Of a DNA stretch of 63,715 nucleotides, positions 1 to 7,840 are shown piece after piece; position 1 is the first letter of the stretch, and each line of letters opens with the position of its first letter. Position numbers and translations under genes: made by a program. The notes below the pieces were generated by a model. The model worked only from the letters and a program-made list of their open reading frames with translations, had not been told where the DNA came from and searched no databases. This DNA is from a virus. Location of the stretch: IMG/VR virus record IMGVR_UViG_3300025030_000014, positions 1-63,715 of that record; one strand, 5' to 3'.

Positions 1-127
1 ACCAGCCGAGTGAGGTAGAAGCAAGAAAGAGAATAGTGTCAATCACAGCGAAGATGATTGAGAGCATTTGTAGCTTAATCTCAGGAGAGTTGAGCATCGA
101 AGGGGCGTACTTGTCGAGATAGTAGAC
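1..127. repeat. Direct terminal repeat, left copy
   Basis: These 127 bases are identical to the last 127 bases of the window. A repeat of exactly this odd length at both ends is typical of an assembler that failed to trim the k-mer overlap of a circular contig, so it is probably not a biological terminal repeat. The duplicated stretch lies inside the holin-like gene, whose reading frame is restored when the ends are joined. Confidence 0.95.
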
Positions 128-517
128 ACAATATGCCATCAACAGCCCCATCATTACCTGATAGAACACAGTAGATCCAGGACGGACTAGATTGTTAAAC
201 GCATCAGTAACTACAGCAAGGGAAAGTCTCCAGCCAGTGAGTTTTGTTCCAGAGCTAACCATAGGAGCTGTGAAGACTTCATAGCTCTTATCCTGCAGGG
301 CAGCATCAGTAGAGATAGTAAGCTTCTCAATATCAATCTCGGAAATCTTTACAAGTCTTGCGTATTCTTTATCTGCAAGAGCTTCAGAGTAGCGATTGTT
401 CTCTTTGAGAATGAGTAGATCAGCCTTGGCCTTCTTAGCCTCAGCGAACTTATCCACTACTGAACCTATCAGCCCTGTAAGCCCACCAAGCAACGGAATC
501 AATCCTGTAAGTAGCAT
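1..517 (-). CDS. Holin-like 3-TM protein (5' part, runs across the contig junction)
   Basis: The reading frame opens at an ATG on the minus strand (515-517), overlapping the stop of the upstream gene in a TGATG arrangement. It stays open to base 1 and continues from 63588 to a TAG at 63548-63550, giving 185 residues. The N-terminus is hydrophobic (MLLTGLIPLLGGLTGLIG), a charged helical middle follows, and two further hydrophobic segments lie near residues 125-145 and 155-172. This resembles the three-TM phage and gene-transfer-agent holin family (PF11351-like): a short N-terminal segment, a charged helix and two C-terminal membrane spans. The family assignment is inferred from this pattern. 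It would form inner-membrane lesions at lysis. It follows a DUF5675-like gene and small membrane genes, which supports a lysis cassette. Confidence 0.7.
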   Translation of the reverse strand, partial: MLLTGLIPLLGGLTGLIGSVVDKFAEAKKAKADLLILKENNRYSEALADKEYARLVKISEIDIEKLTISTDAALQDKSYEVFTAPMVSSGTKLTGWRLSLAVVTDAFNNLVRPGSTVFYQVMMGLLMAYCVYYLDKYAPSMLNSPEIKLQMLSIIFAVIDTILFLASTSLGW

Positions 518-924
518 CACCTTATCTCCAGCATAAAGGGTTTAAACTCAGTATACTTCACGAGTTTGTCCATTGCTTCTCTACTACGAGCTATAACCTT
601 CTGCCCATCAAACTTCGCTAATGCCATCCCTACAAGAATACACCCAAGAATCTCAGACCTCTTACCAAGTTCTTTATCCCCGCAATAATTCCCAGAGTGA
701 GTAAGGATATAACTGCGATGCTTAGTATCTGATAGTATAAAATGCTTACCCCTACTAGTGACTCTAGGAGTACATGTGTATATTCCTGTAGGTATGCAAC
801 TAACTCCATTTCTATCTTCTTTCCAAGGAAGCTCTCCTGAGTACATCAAGAGAGCTTCTCCACATAGTATCCCGAACGTACCATCTGGGGTAGAGGCTCC
901 ACGAGTGAGGACTAGTTCTATCAT
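517..924 (-). CDS. DUF5675-like protein in the lysis cassette
   Basis: This 135-residue protein has the signature SCIPTGIYTC near residues 41-50, preceded by a pattern like LPWKED, and later a THSGNY/ILGC stretch. That matches what is known of the DUF5675 family, small phage proteins often encoded beside lysis genes. Its activity is not established. The C-G-H-bearing core could be a compact peptidoglycan-acting domain, but that is inference. It overlaps the preceding 79-residue membrane gene by 4 bases and the holin start by one base, so translation is probably coupled. Confidence 0.65.
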   Translation of the reverse strand: MIELVLTRGASTPDGTFGILCGEALLMYSGELPWKEDRNGVSCIPTGIYTCTPRVTSRGKHFILSDTKHRSYILTHSGNYCGDKELGKRSEILGCILVGMALAKFDGQKVIARSREAMDKLVKYTEFKPFMLEIR

Positions 925-1160
925 TGCTTATGATTCCCATGATGTTGAGTTTCGATGATAATGAGTCTAGTATCAATCTTATCAACAGAGGAGTCAAGTT
1001 CCTCTAATGTCTTCCCTTGACTCTTAATCCTGCTATTAATCGAACCTACTATGTACTTAATCGAGAACCCTATAACGGATAATAGAATGCCCACGACACT
1101 TACAAGTGCCGCAATTACCTTAGCAGAGTTCTCAGGATCAATTGGGATGGTTGTCACCAT
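921..1160 (-). CDS. Small membrane protein with coiled-coil tail
   Basis: This 79-residue protein has one hydrophobic segment (about residues 14-37) followed by a charged heptad-like region (SINSRIKSQGKTLEELDSS). The topology fits an accessory holin or holin regulator, but no family signature is visible. It overlaps both neighbours, as expected for a compact lysis operon. Confidence 0.55.
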   Translation of the reverse strand: MVTTIPIDPENSAKVIAALVSVVGILLSVIGFSIKYIVGSINSRIKSQGKTLEELDSSVDKIDTRLIIIETQHHGNHKQ

Positions 1161-1323
1161 AGTTAGATTCTCCTACACAGTATCCTACAGCTACTATGAC
1201 ATCAACTACTAGGCGCAGAATGATTATAAGAAACAAGATACAAACTCCCCAGATAAGGGAGTTCAGGGTTAGGGCGAATAATCCAAGAAAAGTACTTATC
1301 AGGAATAAGAAGTCCTTAAACAT
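1138..1323 (-). CDS. Small hydrophobic membrane protein
   Basis: This 61-residue protein is mostly hydrophobic (residues 3-48, probably two membrane spans) with a short polar C-terminus. It begins directly after the stop of the candidate small terminase and overlaps the next gene by 23 bases. A second holin or anti-holin is possible from position and topology only. Confidence 0.55.
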   Translation of the reverse strand: MFKDFLFLISTFLGLFALTLNSLIWGVCILFLIIILRLVVDVIVAVGYCVGESNYGDNHPN

Positions 1324-1920
1324 CTACCCAATCCTTTCCCCTTCAATAGGAGTCACGTCTATCGGCTGGTTGGAGATCTCGTGCATGGAAGTTTTACTCT
1401 GCGCGGCCATAGCTAGAAAAGAGCCGAAGTCTACTGGCCCGATGTTGTTGATAGTGCCGACAGTGGGAGCTTTGGGCATTACGGATTCGAGGAGATAGCA
1501 GGAAGCGCGGTAGTCGCCTTCAGCAACCTTTTCTACAATGTTCTCCGCAGCTTTAAGAGAGGCACTCTTCATCAGCTCCTTAGCCTGAGCTAGAATGTCA
1601 ATCTTAGTCTCTAACTCACGACCTTTCATCCTAGGATCACGCAGGACTTTAAGCGCGTATCCTCCACCATTATAGTGCTTCCCAGCTTGTAGGGCTGCTT
1701 TAGAGAATGAGGGCTTCCCGAACATCTTATGCAGCTCTGTACCATTTGCCCCCATAGCGTGTAAGTCTGCCATGAGGATTTGTTTTAGCTTGAGGGGCTT
1801 AGTGGGATCAAACATGGCTCCCTGCTTACCTCCCTTTGGTCTAAAGTAATGGTTACTTGTGGCGAAGTCAACTCCTTCACCGAACTGAATCTCCGCCAGT
1901 ATGCGCTTTGCTGCCGACAT
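1324..1920 (-). CDS. Candidate small terminase subunit
   Basis: This 198-residue mostly helical protein has a possible helix-turn-helix at about residues 45-75 (LKQILMADLHAMGANGTELH) and a later helical repeat with AAENIVEKVAEGDYRASCYLL. The order (N-terminal DNA-binding helices, then a helical oligomerisation segment with a GD..A..LLE pattern) is typical of phage small terminases, which bind the packaging start site and load the large subunit. It has no clear catalytic motif. If correct, it lies about 1.6 kb of lysis and zinc-finger genes away from the large terminase when the circle is closed. A different virion-associated DNA-binding protein is the main alternative. Confidence 0.45.
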   Translation of the reverse strand: MSAAKRILAEIQFGEGVDFATSNHYFRPKGGKQGAMFDPTKPLKLKQILMADLHAMGANGTELHKMFGKPSFSKAALQAGKHYNGGGYALKVLRDPRMKGRELETKIDILAQAKELMKSASLKAAENIVEKVAEGDYRASCYLLESVMPKAPTVGTINNIGPVDFGSFLAMAAQSKTSMHEISNQPIDVTPIEGERIG

Positions 1921-1944
1921 AAGGGTATATCTCCTGTGGTTATC

Positions 1945-2118
1945 TTAATCATCTATAGAATCCTCTGTTGAGTGCTTACGATATGGCTCTGGGACTACGC
2001 AAGTTTTAGTATGAATACACTGTACCAGATTGCCTCGATGATGGCAATAGGTTGTGGGACTGTTCGGGCATCTTTTAAGAGTGTCTAGGTAGCACTCAGG
2101 GACTGTAGTAGTTTCCAT
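1945..2118 (-). CDS. Small Cys/His-rich protein
   Basis: An ATG at 2118 follows a good AAGGAG site and opens a 57-residue frame ending at TAA 1945-1947. It contains five Cys and several His (PECYLD, KRCPN, YCHH, VQCIHTKTC), suggesting a small metal-binding fold. No function is recognised. Confidence 0.6.
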   Translation of the reverse strand: METTTVPECYLDTLKRCPNSPTTYCHHRGNLVQCIHTKTCVVPEPYRKHSTEDSIDD

Positions 2119-2186
2119 TGAGAACTCCTTAGTAGAATAACAAAGAGGGCTAGTGATGGATTACTATCCCTCCTTGAAAGTAAGTT

Positions 2187-2423
2187 TTACATACGGGCTA
2201 GAATAACCAGTCCTACACTCAACACACCGCCAAGGGTAGTAGCGATAATATCATTAAGCTCAACCGTGCCTCCGTGAAAGTGGTCATAGACCTCTTTTCC
2301 GATGGCAACAGCCAGCACTGGGATGCAGGCATATCCGCCGATGAGTAAGGCCGAGGTGCCAATGAGAGCGCCCCAGATAGCGTGGTTTGCTTTGTCTTCA
2401 GGGATGATTGGAAGTTTAATCAT
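2187..2423 (-). CDS. Small membrane protein with DK..H / KE..D motif
   Basis: This 78-residue protein has three hydrophobic segments. The conserved-looking polar pattern DKANHAIWG, GKEVYD and then ELNDIIATTLGG recalls DUF2279/YfiM-like membrane proteins (DK..H, KE..D, DI..T..G). A role near the envelope at lysis is possible. Its start overlaps the end of the 122-residue gene by 4 bases. The G+C-rich composition is shared with the two preceding genes. Confidence 0.55.
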   Translation of the reverse strand: MIKLPIIPEDKANHAIWGALIGTSALLIGGYACIPVLAVAIGKEVYDHFHGGTVELNDIIATTLGGVLSVGLVILARM

Positions 2424-2788
2424 GCATCTTCCCCCGCGTCTTCCCCCGCGTCTCTTGCATCTCGCGCTGCCGCTTCTGCCCGATAGAGTGAGTAAAGAAC
2501 GATCTGCACCATGCCGTAGGTACGGGCGATTGCCAGCAAAGTTGCATCGTCCAGTACCGAGTCGTCCAAAGGATTGAGCAGTATGAGCGGCTGCATCAGG
2601 TCTGTGAGTTCGACGGGCAGTTGTCCAATCCCATCCTTGACGTTCTTCGTGCCGTCCACATAGAGCGAAATTTCCTGCTCATTAAAGATGATTTTCGGTA
2701 TGGCCTCAAACTCGTTGTAGCCAGAGAATGAACCAACACGACAATAAGTTGTTCCGGCTGCGGTCGTTTTTTCTTTATAGAGTGACAT
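2420..2788 (-). CDS. Fibre-associated small protein with acidic repeat tail
   Basis: This 122-residue protein is encoded right after the tail fibre, as fibre chaperones or tail-tip accessories often are. The N-terminus (SLYKEKTTAAGTTYCRVG) looks beta-rich. The C-terminus ends in an Ala/Asp/Glu-rich repeat written by a tandem 12-bp unit (CTTCCCCCGCGT) at about 2427-2452. No family is recognised. Its codon use is clearly more G+C-rich than the rest of the late block. Confidence 0.55.
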   Translation of the reverse strand: MSLYKEKTTAAGTTYCRVGSFSGYNEFEAIPKIIFNEQEISLYVDGTKNVKDGIGQLPVELTDLMQPLILLNPLDDSVLDDATLLAIARTYGMVQIVLYSLYRAEAAARDARDAGEDAGEDA

Positions 2789-2807
2789 TTTGATTCTCCT
2801 TTAAAGT

Positions 2808-4865
2808 TTAAGCTATGGTTGCGCCCGTATTCATTGCCCATCCACTTGCCGTCCAGATCAAGGATATTCCCTTTCCTAGCGGGTTAGCGGCGAAGGTTAT
2901 CGTTGCCCCACCGAGTAAGGTTGTAGGTGTTATTACCAGTGAGTCACCGGCATTAGATACCGCCTTGACATAAATGTTGATTATCTGCCCGACTGTTGTT
3001 CCATTGGCTAACGTTGCCACGGCTGCGCCGGTTATTGAGACTTCGCAGTTGGTTGAGGTGATGGGGATGGCCGAGGTTGTGGATGTTACTGCCGCTGTGG
3101 TGGGCGTGACGTTTATCGATTTGGCAAAAATCACCGCGCCTGTATTTAAAACTCTTATTGCCTCCAGCCAAGTGATCGCAGCATTAGCACTTCCTGATGG
3201 TGCTACCCTGAAGTATAGCTCACCGAGGGCAGTTAAAAATTGTGAAGCATGGCTGGCTGTTTTGTATTTCCATATACCATCGTAATAGGCATTAGTCATG
3301 AAGACCATGCTCTTATCAATACCAACCTTATCGTAAAAAATCGAACCATGTGGGAACTCTATTGCGCCGTAGTTTGAGTGCCAGGAGGCAGGCGTAACCC
3401 CCGCTAGAGCCATATTCCCACTATCCAACACGGTGAACTTCACCGCATCAGCAGAGTCTTGAACTTGTAACGCAACGCCAGTCGTGGTGCCGGTGCCTTT
3501 AATTTGGACTCTTGCTGCGGTAGGGATGACGCCGACACCGAAGTTGCCACCTTGAAATCTAGCCCATTCAACAAATGAGTTAAGATCGGTTGCTACAGTC
3601 AAACCCCCTACTGATAGGTGGCCGTTGCCCCCAGTCGGCAGAAACCATCTCACCTCATTTGCTCGTATTCCAAACCCGTATTTAGCGGATGCACTCTCAA
3701 AGAGTAATAGTTTACCGTCCCCCACAGAAGAGCCTAGAGACAGGCCGGTAAACGTCGGAGAGTCTGCTGTTGTCAATCCCGCAACTGCCGCCTGATTAAG
3801 TGTGCCAAGGCTTTTATCGCCCTTGAGATATTGTGCCGTAGTGCCCGCCGTGATAGCAGGCTCTGCTCCAACATCGGCAGCAGTCAGAACAACGACTCCA
3901 GCTTTTGTGTTGACAGAAGAGACTGCTCCTCCTGCCGCCCATGTCCCGTCATCTTTGAGAAATAGTCCGGTAGGTGAGCCCGTTGCAGGAACGCCGCCTT
4001 TCTTTGTGGCGGATACGGCGGGCAGTTTATCTCCGTCTATGGTGATTGACGCCCACCATGCCGTGACAAGTTGCACCAGGCGCTGCACTCCCCAGCTGTA
4101 GAGGGTACCAGAAACATCAGCAACATCCTCAGCTTGTTCTTGCGTAGGCGCAGAGGGATTAGCCTGAGCATCACTAGGTGCATGTGCTACTTGACTATGA
4201 TCGTAAGCTGTCTTACCTCTATCTCCACGATAAGCAGTGCTGGAAGTTTCTCCAAGAGCTAAGGAGGCAGAGATTTCTACATAGACTGTGCCACTCCAGC
4301 GGTAGGTGAGGTTAGTGTCAAGAGTGAGGTAGATCTTAGCAGATTCTCCAGTTACAGGAAATGCTGCAAGGTTGGCATATTCTAGTATGTCATCTACGTA
4401 AGAGGGTAGTTGGGAAGCTGGGACGAAGCCATCTACTAAGTCAGCTTTACCAGAAAGATCTTGGATATCAGTTCCAGCAGAGTGGATTTTAGCAATCTCT
4501 GTATCGGGGACTAGTGAATAGCCAGTGACTTTTTCTACTAAGTTGGAGAGATCTTGGTTATCACTACTTGGAGCATGGAGGTTAGACTTCTCGGTGTCAG
4601 TTACATAGTTGTCATCTTCCCCAAGAGAAGCCCCAGTAGGGGTATACGTATCTACTACCCAGGAGTAAAGTTGGTTAGTATCAAGAGTAACGTAGAGTAT
4701 AGAAGAGCTACCAAGAGCTGGAAGCGCTGCTAGGTTAGCTACCTGAACTACAGAAGCAGCCACCATGCCTATTTTGGAGACTGCGACTTCTAGGTTGGTG
4801 GTAGCAGAGGTAATAGGGTTTCTTCCAAGTTCTACCACGACTACAGGAGCGTTAGCGTTTATCAT
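2808..4865 (-). CDS. Tail fibre protein
   Basis: This 685-residue protein has two related N-terminal modules: LAALPALGSSSILYVTLDTN near residue 45 and LAAFPVTGESAKIYLTLDTN near residue 165. Linkers typical of phage fibres follow (VPASQLPSYVDD; STAYRGDRGKTAYDHS; LKDDGTWAAGG) and then a long beta-rich C-terminal part rich in Gly, Thr and Ala. It is likely a trimeric receptor-binding fibre attached by its N-terminus. The composition changes inside the gene: the 5' part (4865 to about 4100) has the phage's usual codons, while the 3' part is more G+C-rich, consistent with a swapped receptor-binding tip. Confidence 0.75.
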   Translation of the reverse strand: MINANAPVVVVELGRNPITSATTNLEVAVSKIGMVAASVVQVANLAALPALGSSSILYVTLDTNQLYSWVVDTYTPTGASLGEDDNYVTDTEKSNLHAPSSDNQDLSNLVEKVTGYSLVPDTEIAKIHSAGTDIQDLSGKADLVDGFVPASQLPSYVDDILEYANLAAFPVTGESAKIYLTLDTNLTYRWSGTVYVEISASLALGETSSTAYRGDRGKTAYDHSQVAHAPSDAQANPSAPTQEQAEDVADVSGTLYSWGVQRLVQLVTAWWASITIDGDKLPAVSATKKGGVPATGSPTGLFLKDDGTWAAGGAVSSVNTKAGVVVLTAADVGAEPAITAGTTAQYLKGDKSLGTLNQAAVAGLTTADSPTFTGLSLGSSVGDGKLLLFESASAKYGFGIRANEVRWFLPTGGNGHLSVGGLTVATDLNSFVEWARFQGGNFGVGVIPTAARVQIKGTGTTTGVALQVQDSADAVKFTVLDSGNMALAGVTPASWHSNYGAIEFPHGSIFYDKVGIDKSMVFMTNAYYDGIWKYKTASHASQFLTALGELYFRVAPSGSANAAITWLEAIRVLNTGAVIFAKSINVTPTTAAVTSTTSAIPITSTNCEVSITGAAVATLANGTTVGQIINIYVKAVSNAGDSLVITPTTLLGGATITFAANPLGKGISLIWTASGWAMNTGATIA

Positions 4866-4866
4866 A

Positions 4867-5217
4867 CTATACCTCCCTAGAGACTGTGGAGTTTATGAGA
4901 GCGGAGAAGGATAGGAGGGTGATGGATTTGTTAAGTGCTGTGCGAAGTCGGAGGTCTCCGTAGATTGTGGAGCCTACTAGGTCCGCGAGATCTGCTTTAG
5001 CAAAGGTAGTGGTGATTATGTCAGAAGCTACTGAGCAAGTTCCTTGAGCAATGAGGGTTCCTGTGTTGGCATCGGGAGTAGTACGGATTTGAGCAAAAGG
5101 AGTAGCTCCGGTGAGGGAGATAGCTACTCCGCTGTCGGTCATGGAGAAGGTGATTACTACGTCATCATCGTCGTAGAAATCCCACTCACGTTTTATAGGA
5201 AGCTTTTCTACTTGCAT
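4867..5217 (-). CDS. Baseplate/fibre-attachment domain protein (BppU-like)
   Basis: This 116-residue beta-rich protein has the pattern REWDFYDDDDVVITFS, then SGVAISLTGATPFAQIRTTP. It resembles the N-terminal domain of BppU-type tail proteins (dD..dLtg.t...qIR). It is the gene just upstream of the tail fibre and separated from it by one base, so it probably belongs to the same adsorption structure. Confidence 0.5.
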   Translation of the reverse strand: MQVEKLPIKREWDFYDDDDVVITFSMTDSGVAISLTGATPFAQIRTTPDANTGTLIAQGTCSVASDIITTTFAKADLADLVGSTIYGDLRLRTALNKSITLLSFSALINSTVSREV

Positions 5218-5291
5218 GGGTAGCTCCTTAAAAAGAGGATGCTAGGCAGGAGGAGGCCTAGCATCCTGATTGCAACTAGAGAAGGAGAGGA

Positions 5292-5663
5292 TTAGGTCGG
5301 GTCGGTGAAGACGATAGCGAATGCAGGGGAATCCCAGACATCAGTGGTCAGGACTGCTTGGGAAGTTACAGAGGTTCCTGTAAGCAAGGTATCAGCCGAG
5401 ACAAGCACTGCGTAGGTGATAGTACCATTGGCAGAAGGTGCGAGGTCGTTGATAGCGTTTACTGTAAGCTTGCGGCCACTAACATCTCCATCAGCGGGGC
5501 CGGTGAAGTCAGCAGCGGTGAGTGCGGCAGAGGAGCAGAGAGTTACGGCAGCTACTCCAGCAAAGTTAGCGGGTTCAGCAGAGCAGAAGACAAGGGAAGT
5601 AGCACCGTTCTTGATGATGTTGAGTGCTGCGTCGAATACCGAGTTGTCGTATTTTTTAGCCAT
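5292..5663 (-). CDS. Putative virion structural protein
   Basis: This 123-residue protein has the pattern YDNSVFDAALNIIKNGATSL, two Cys, and a beta-rich Thr/Ser/Ala-rich remainder. Small proteins of this kind are common in phage structural blocks. It sits between fibre-type genes under the same late promoter. No function can be given. Confidence 0.55.
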   Translation of the reverse strand: MAKKYDNSVFDAALNIIKNGATSLVFCSAEPANFAGVAAVTLCSSAALTAADFTGPADGDVSGRKLTVNAINDLAPSANGTITYAVLVSADTLLTGTSVTSQAVLTTDVWDSPAFAIVFTDPT

Positions 5664-5675
5664 GAGGAGGACTCC

Positions 5676-6092
5676 TTAGTTTTGAGTTAGAGTTATGAGT
5701 TCGATGGTAGAGGCAGAGGAGAGGTCAGCGATGACTAGGAGGCCACCAGCAAGAGCTAGGACAATCTCTTCGATGGTAGAAGCTCCGGTGACATCAGCTA
5801 TCACGAGGTCTTTGTCAATAGTCAGGGTTATGTTACCGATGGTGGAAGCTGAGGTTATGCTAGCCACTGTGAGGTTCTTGTCTACGATGTACGTCCACTT
5901 GATATTAGCAGCGGGGATACCGAGGCTACGGAGGCCATCTATAGAGGCTTGGGTAGTAGCATCAGGAGTCGTGCCGCCGTCAGAGGAATCTCCATAGACG
6001 TATAGGAGAAGTTGCGGGCAGACTCCTAGGAGGTCTAGGAGAGTAGGTCGAGCCTCGTTGTTCAGAGCTAGGTTGGTGCATAACTGGCTCAT
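5676..6092 (-). CDS. Virion protein with three tandem beta repeats
   Basis: This 138-residue protein has an unrelated N-terminal half, then about three copies of a 22-24 residue unit: NLTVASITSASTIGNITLTI, DLVIADVTGASTIEEIVLAL and LLVIADLSSASTIELITLTQ. The strict spacing of the ASTI core suggests a small beta-solenoid or repeated strands. It is probably a fibre or surface component from its position. It ends 12 bases before the next gene. Confidence 0.6.
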   Translation of the reverse strand: MSQLCTNLALNNEARPTLLDLLGVCPQLLLYVYGDSSDGGTTPDATTQASIDGLRSLGIPAANIKWTYIVDKNLTVASITSASTIGNITLTIDKDLVIADVTGASTIEEIVLALAGGLLVIADLSSASTIELITLTQN

Positions 6093-6095
6093 AGG

Positions 6096-6437
6096 TTAGT
6101 TACTCCCATAGAGGAACATAGAAGCAGTGGCGTCCCCTCCAGAAGCGTTGGAGATGGAGAAACGGACATAGGGAGCAACTCTTGCGAATCTAAATGCTCC
6201 AGTTGTACCTGCTGCGAGAGTAGCATTCCCAGGGATATTGCTGACAGTCTCTTCAAACACTACAGTGCTACCATCGTTACTCTGCTGAACCTTTACTGTG
6301 ACTACAGCGTCACTCTTACAATTGCCCACAAGGGCTGGCATGTTCCACGGAGTTTCCCCGCGCTCGATGTTCCATGTAGAGGAGTATGTCGCCCCTGTCG
6401 CTATTACTTCGTCTATCGTACTACCTCGTATAACCAT
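6096..6437 (-). CDS. First gene of the late block, virion beta-sandwich protein
   Basis: This 113-residue beta-rich protein (WNIERGETPWNMPALVG; VQQSNDGSTVVFEE; VRFSISNASGG) resembles small jelly-roll-like proteins that decorate capsids or tails. Its ATG at 6437 follows an AAAGGAG site 7 bases upstream and lies about 45 bases downstream of a predicted minus-strand promoter, so it heads the roughly 27-kb late transcript. Confidence 0.6.
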   Translation of the reverse strand: MVIRGSTIDEVIATGATYSSTWNIERGETPWNMPALVGNCKSDAVVTVKVQQSNDGSTVVFEETVSNIPGNATLAAGTTGAFRFARVAPYVRFSISNASGGDATASMFLYGSN

Positions 6438-6488
6438 CCTCTTACTCCTTTGCTAGGGTTACTTGCTCTACGCCTCTAGGATGACTCT

Positions 6489-6517
6489 ACTATACCTCAT
6501 ACTCCGCAAAGTTACAA
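6489..6517 (-). promoter_or_regulatory. Sigma70-like promoter for the late block
   Basis: Read on the minus strand, TTGTAA (6517-6512), a 17-base spacer and TATAGT (6494-6489) form a good -35/-10 pair pointing at the first late gene. A TTTCTGAGTGAGT element lies about 20 bases upstream (6548-6536) and again at 6651-6639, so activator or repressor binding is plausible. Confidence 0.6.
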
Positions 6518-6725
6518 GACTTAGTCCTCTACCCCACTCACTCAGAAACGCCAAATTCTATTTCTGGAAAATTTTCACTTTACTACTCAGAGGTGTTTAA
6601 TAGGTAGGTTTTGGGAAATTTAGTAGAGCCTTGAAAGTACTCACTCAGAAATCGAAAACTACAATCTCACGTCATCAGACTGCCCCACCTGATGCTCGTA
6701 CTTTTATATTTCTGGAGCCTCCTTT

Positions 6726-6745
6726 TTGGCACGATAATTGTTGCA
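6726..6745 (+). promoter_or_regulatory. TTGGCACG box 1 (sigma54-like -24 element)
   Basis: TTGGCACG at 6726-6733 matches the sigma54 -24 consensus exactly. At the required spacing the -12 position reads TTGT instead of TTGC, so the match is incomplete. It lies 33 bases upstream of a second box. Confidence 0.35.
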
Positions 6746-6758
6746 CTAAATAAAATAC

Positions 6759-6776
6759 TTGGCACGATAATAGCGT
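6759..6776 (+). promoter_or_regulatory. TTGGCACG box 2 (sigma54-like promoter)
   Basis: TTGGCACG at 6759-6766 is followed by GC at 6773-6774, giving the GG-N10-GC spacing that sigma54 promoters need. The -12 box reads TAGC rather than TTGC. It would start RNA near 6785, towards the early genes. Confidence 0.4.
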
Positions 6777-6883
6777 ACTTGTAAAGGTGCGGGGAAGGTG
6801 TATAGTGTAAGGGAAGTCAGGAAAGGAAGGGTAGCAAGTGATCCCAGGTAGTAGAAAAAATGCAGAGAGTAGAAAATAAATGC

Positions 6884-6912
6884 TTGACAAGTAGAAAGAT
6901 GTTAGATATACT
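6884..6912 (+). promoter_or_regulatory. Strong sigma70 promoter for the early block
   Basis: A perfect TTGACA (6884-6889), a 17-base spacer and TATACT (6907-6912) lie 31 bases upstream of the first early ATG at 6944. This is the best promoter seen in the window and points into the early genes. Confidence 0.85.
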
Positions 6913-6943
6913 CTTTACAAGATCAAAGAGAGGAGATAAGGAA

Positions 6944-7144
6944 ATGACAGTTAACCAGATCCAATATCAGATTGACCTATTGACAGAAGAACGAAATGGA
7001 CAGCCTGCAAAATATCATGCTGATTATAACAAGGGGATTAAACTCTTGCAAAGAGGTATGGTAAAGCAGGCAAAGCTGGAAAAAGAATTGCAAGAGGTAG
7101 TAGAACAATTGGATAGAGATTACTTTAGTTGGTGTAAGTCTTAA
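6944..7144 (+). CDS. First early gene, small helical protein
   Basis: The start is the ATG at 6944 (MTVNQIQYQIDLL), 8 bases after AGGAG. A longer in-frame extension from 6860 overlaps the promoter and is unlikely. The 66-residue product is charged and helical with coiled-coil character (LEKELQEVVEQLDRDY). Its place immediately after the strongest promoter suggests an early host-takeover or regulatory role (inference). Confidence 0.6.
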   Translation: MTVNQIQYQIDLLTEERNGQPAKYHADYNKGIKLLQRGMVKQAKLEKELQEVVEQLDRDYFSWCKS

Positions 7145-7201
7145 CACGTAGCCTAGAGCTACCATAACAGGCAAGTCATAGAGCTTGCAACGGAGGAAAG
7201 T

Positions 7202-7825
7202 ATGTCAAACTTCAAGTGGGAAAAGAAGTCAAACGAGACAGCAACGGAAGGGCGGGTTTTTAGTGGTACTATCAACGGGATGAAAAAGACGGTAACGAAT
7301 ATTCGTTATACGATCAATGTTCCGACGTTTACAACGCTGGAAGATTTTTGCAAGGAAGCGTCCAGCATGAGTGACGCGGGGAAGATGAATTTGCTATCGC
7401 TTGTCACGGTAGCAGTATCAAACGCTTACATGAACAAAGCAACGGAACTTGTGGCGCGTGATATTCCGGTGGAGGATTTTACCCTTGAACAGTTCTTTAC
7501 CATGTCAGGGAACAGGGAGGGAGTGGGCAAAGCGATTGAACAGGCCGAGGAGGAGCTTGTTACACTGTCTGCGGAAAGAATGGAAGCGTTGTCAGCCGTC
7601 AACAATATCCTTACGGATGTTATCAGCGGGAAAGTGAAGATGGCAGATGCACCGACATTGCAACAGGAGTTGACAGCACAAGTTGCTGATATTGACGTGA
7701 AGGTAGCAGAGGTTAAGGCAAGGTTGGTTAAGTTGGAGGGGATTAAAGCAGAGCAAGCGGAGAAGAACAAAATTCGTGGTCTTGCTGCAGCAGCGAGTAG
7801 GAAGGCGAATGCAGAAGCCAAGTAG
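7202..7825 (+). CDS. Early protein with helical, coiled-coil C-terminal half
   Basis: This 207-residue protein has an N-terminal region with FKWEKKSNETATEG, a helical middle, and a long charged helix rich in Ala, Glu, Lys and Val from about residue 115 (EQAEEELVTLSAERMEALSA), ending in a basic Ala-rich tail. It is highly soluble with no catalytic motif. Codon use is G+C-richer than most early genes. It is followed by a hairpin. Function is unknown; a DNA-associated structural protein is one possibility. Confidence 0.6.
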   Translation: MSNFKWEKKSNETATEGRVFSGTINGMKKTVTNIRYTINVPTFTTLEDFCKEASSMSDAGKMNLLSLVTVAVSNAYMNKATELVARDIPVEDFTLEQFFTMSGNREGVGKAIEQAEEELVTLSAERMEALSAVNNILTDVISGKVKMADAPTLQQELTAQVADIDVKVAEVKARLVKLEGIKAEQAEKNKIRGLAAAASRKANAEAK

Positions 7826-7840
7826 CACAAGCGTTTGAAT

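Noticed and set aside
6675-6890. 71-codon minus-strand frame in the divergent control region
   Set aside because: It overlaps the strong plus-strand promoter and both TTGGCACG boxes, and has no plausible ribosome site.
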